Positions 13,290-13,398 of a stretch of 13,398 bases of DNA are shown here, in pieces; positions within the stretch are counted from its first letter, which is position 1; every line of letters starts with the position of its first letter. The translations under genes and the position numbers were made by a program. Location of the stretch: positions 1 to 13,398 of the forward strand of contig JAAZOA010000225.1 of assembly GCA_012798055.1 (NCBI GenBank). Direction: 5' to 3'. Source of the DNA: Syntrophomonadaceae bacterium. GTDB taxonomy: Bacteria; Bacillota; Syntrophomonadia; Syntrophomonadales; Syntrophomonadaceae. The notes beneath the pieces were generated by a model. The model was given only the letters and a program-made list of their open reading frames with translations, had not been told where the DNA came from and did no database searches.

Positions 13290-13398
13290 ATGGAGGTTTT
13301 GTCGAGAGGCTGGACATTCAAAGCCTTGTGGATAAGCTTGATGAGCATGATCATGGTGCTCATAGCACCGGCTGTGGCTGCTGCCAGTGAAGCCAACC
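13290..13398 (+). CDS. N-terminus of an exported or membrane protein (3' truncated)
   Basis: An open frame of 36 codons runs to the window edge, starting at ATG 13290, 126 bp after secG. The translation has a short positively charged start (MEVLSRGWTFK), a hydrophobic core (about residues 12-29, ALWISLMSMIMVLIAP) and an AVAAAS segment that looks like a signal-peptidase site, followed by EAN. This is a typical signal peptide or first membrane anchor. AAGGA at 13271-13275 is a somewhat distant ribosome-binding site. The mature protein is outside the window. Some clostridial membrane-bound pyrophosphatases begin in a similar way, but this is only a guess. In many Firmicutes rnr or smpB follows secG; this start does not resemble either. 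Confidence 0.55.
   Translation, partial: MEVLSRGWTFKALWISLMSMIMVLIAPAVAAASEAN

Noticed and set aside
12575..13396. Long minus-strand open frame across the gpmI end, secG and the last gene
   Set aside because: It is antisense to two clear genes, crosses their promoter region and has no recognisable domain.
1..13398. Mobile elements, CRISPR arrays, tRNA or rRNA genes, defence or toxin-antitoxin systems
   Set aside because: No transposase or integrase motifs, spaced repeat arrays, tRNA-like cloverleaf segments or accessory-system proteins were seen; the window is nearly filled with housekeeping genes.

Overview
The window looks like chromosomal core sequence from an anaerobic Clostridia-type Firmicute. 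Evidence: the order rapZ-whiA-rpoN-cggR-gap-pgk-tpiA-gpmI-secG, purine-rich Shine-Dalgarno sites, many GTG starts, a CggR-controlled glycolytic operon, a DUF362 polyferredoxin-like protein and a CoA-transferase of the butyryl-CoA:acetate / 4-hydroxybutyrate family. The CoA-transferase and overall style fit a fermenting or syntrophic fatty-acid-metabolising organism such as a Syntrophomonas relative, but that assignment is inference. No mobile element, CRISPR array, rRNA or tRNA was seen.

Region 1 (1-1803): the 3' part of a DUF362 protein with two [4Fe-4S] clusters, then a shikimate-kinase-fold protein that lacks key shikimate-binding residues. A perfect 15-bp hairpin closes this region and can serve both converging transcription units. 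Region 2 (1804-3871): two minus-strand genes, a CoA-transferase and a 60-residue protein with 11 cysteines. A 283-bp divergent intergenic region before rapZ carries the most interesting regulatory signal: a near-consensus sigma-54 (-24/-12) promoter with an inverted repeat about 77 bp upstream, overlapped by an extended -10 housekeeping promoter.

Region 3 (3872-7118): rapZ, whiA and rpoN, tightly packed. yvcK, which sits between rapZ and whiA in most Firmicutes, is absent. Because rpoN encodes sigma-54, the sigma-54 promoter at the head of this cluster suggests an autoregulatory loop (inference). Region 4 (7119-12791): an extended -10 promoter, a tandem CggR-like operator in the leader, then cggR, gap, pgk, tpiA and gpmI with overlaps or very short gaps. 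This is a glycolytic/gluconeogenic triose-phosphate operon controlled by its own first gene; enolase is not next to it. Region 5 (12792-13398): secG behind its own likely promoter, then the first 36 codons of an exported or membrane protein cut by the window end.

Most of the window is ordinary housekeeping sequence. The points worth checking are the sigma-54 promoter and its upstream repeat, the missing yvcK, the atypical shikimate-kinase homologue and the B-box-like cysteine-rich small protein.
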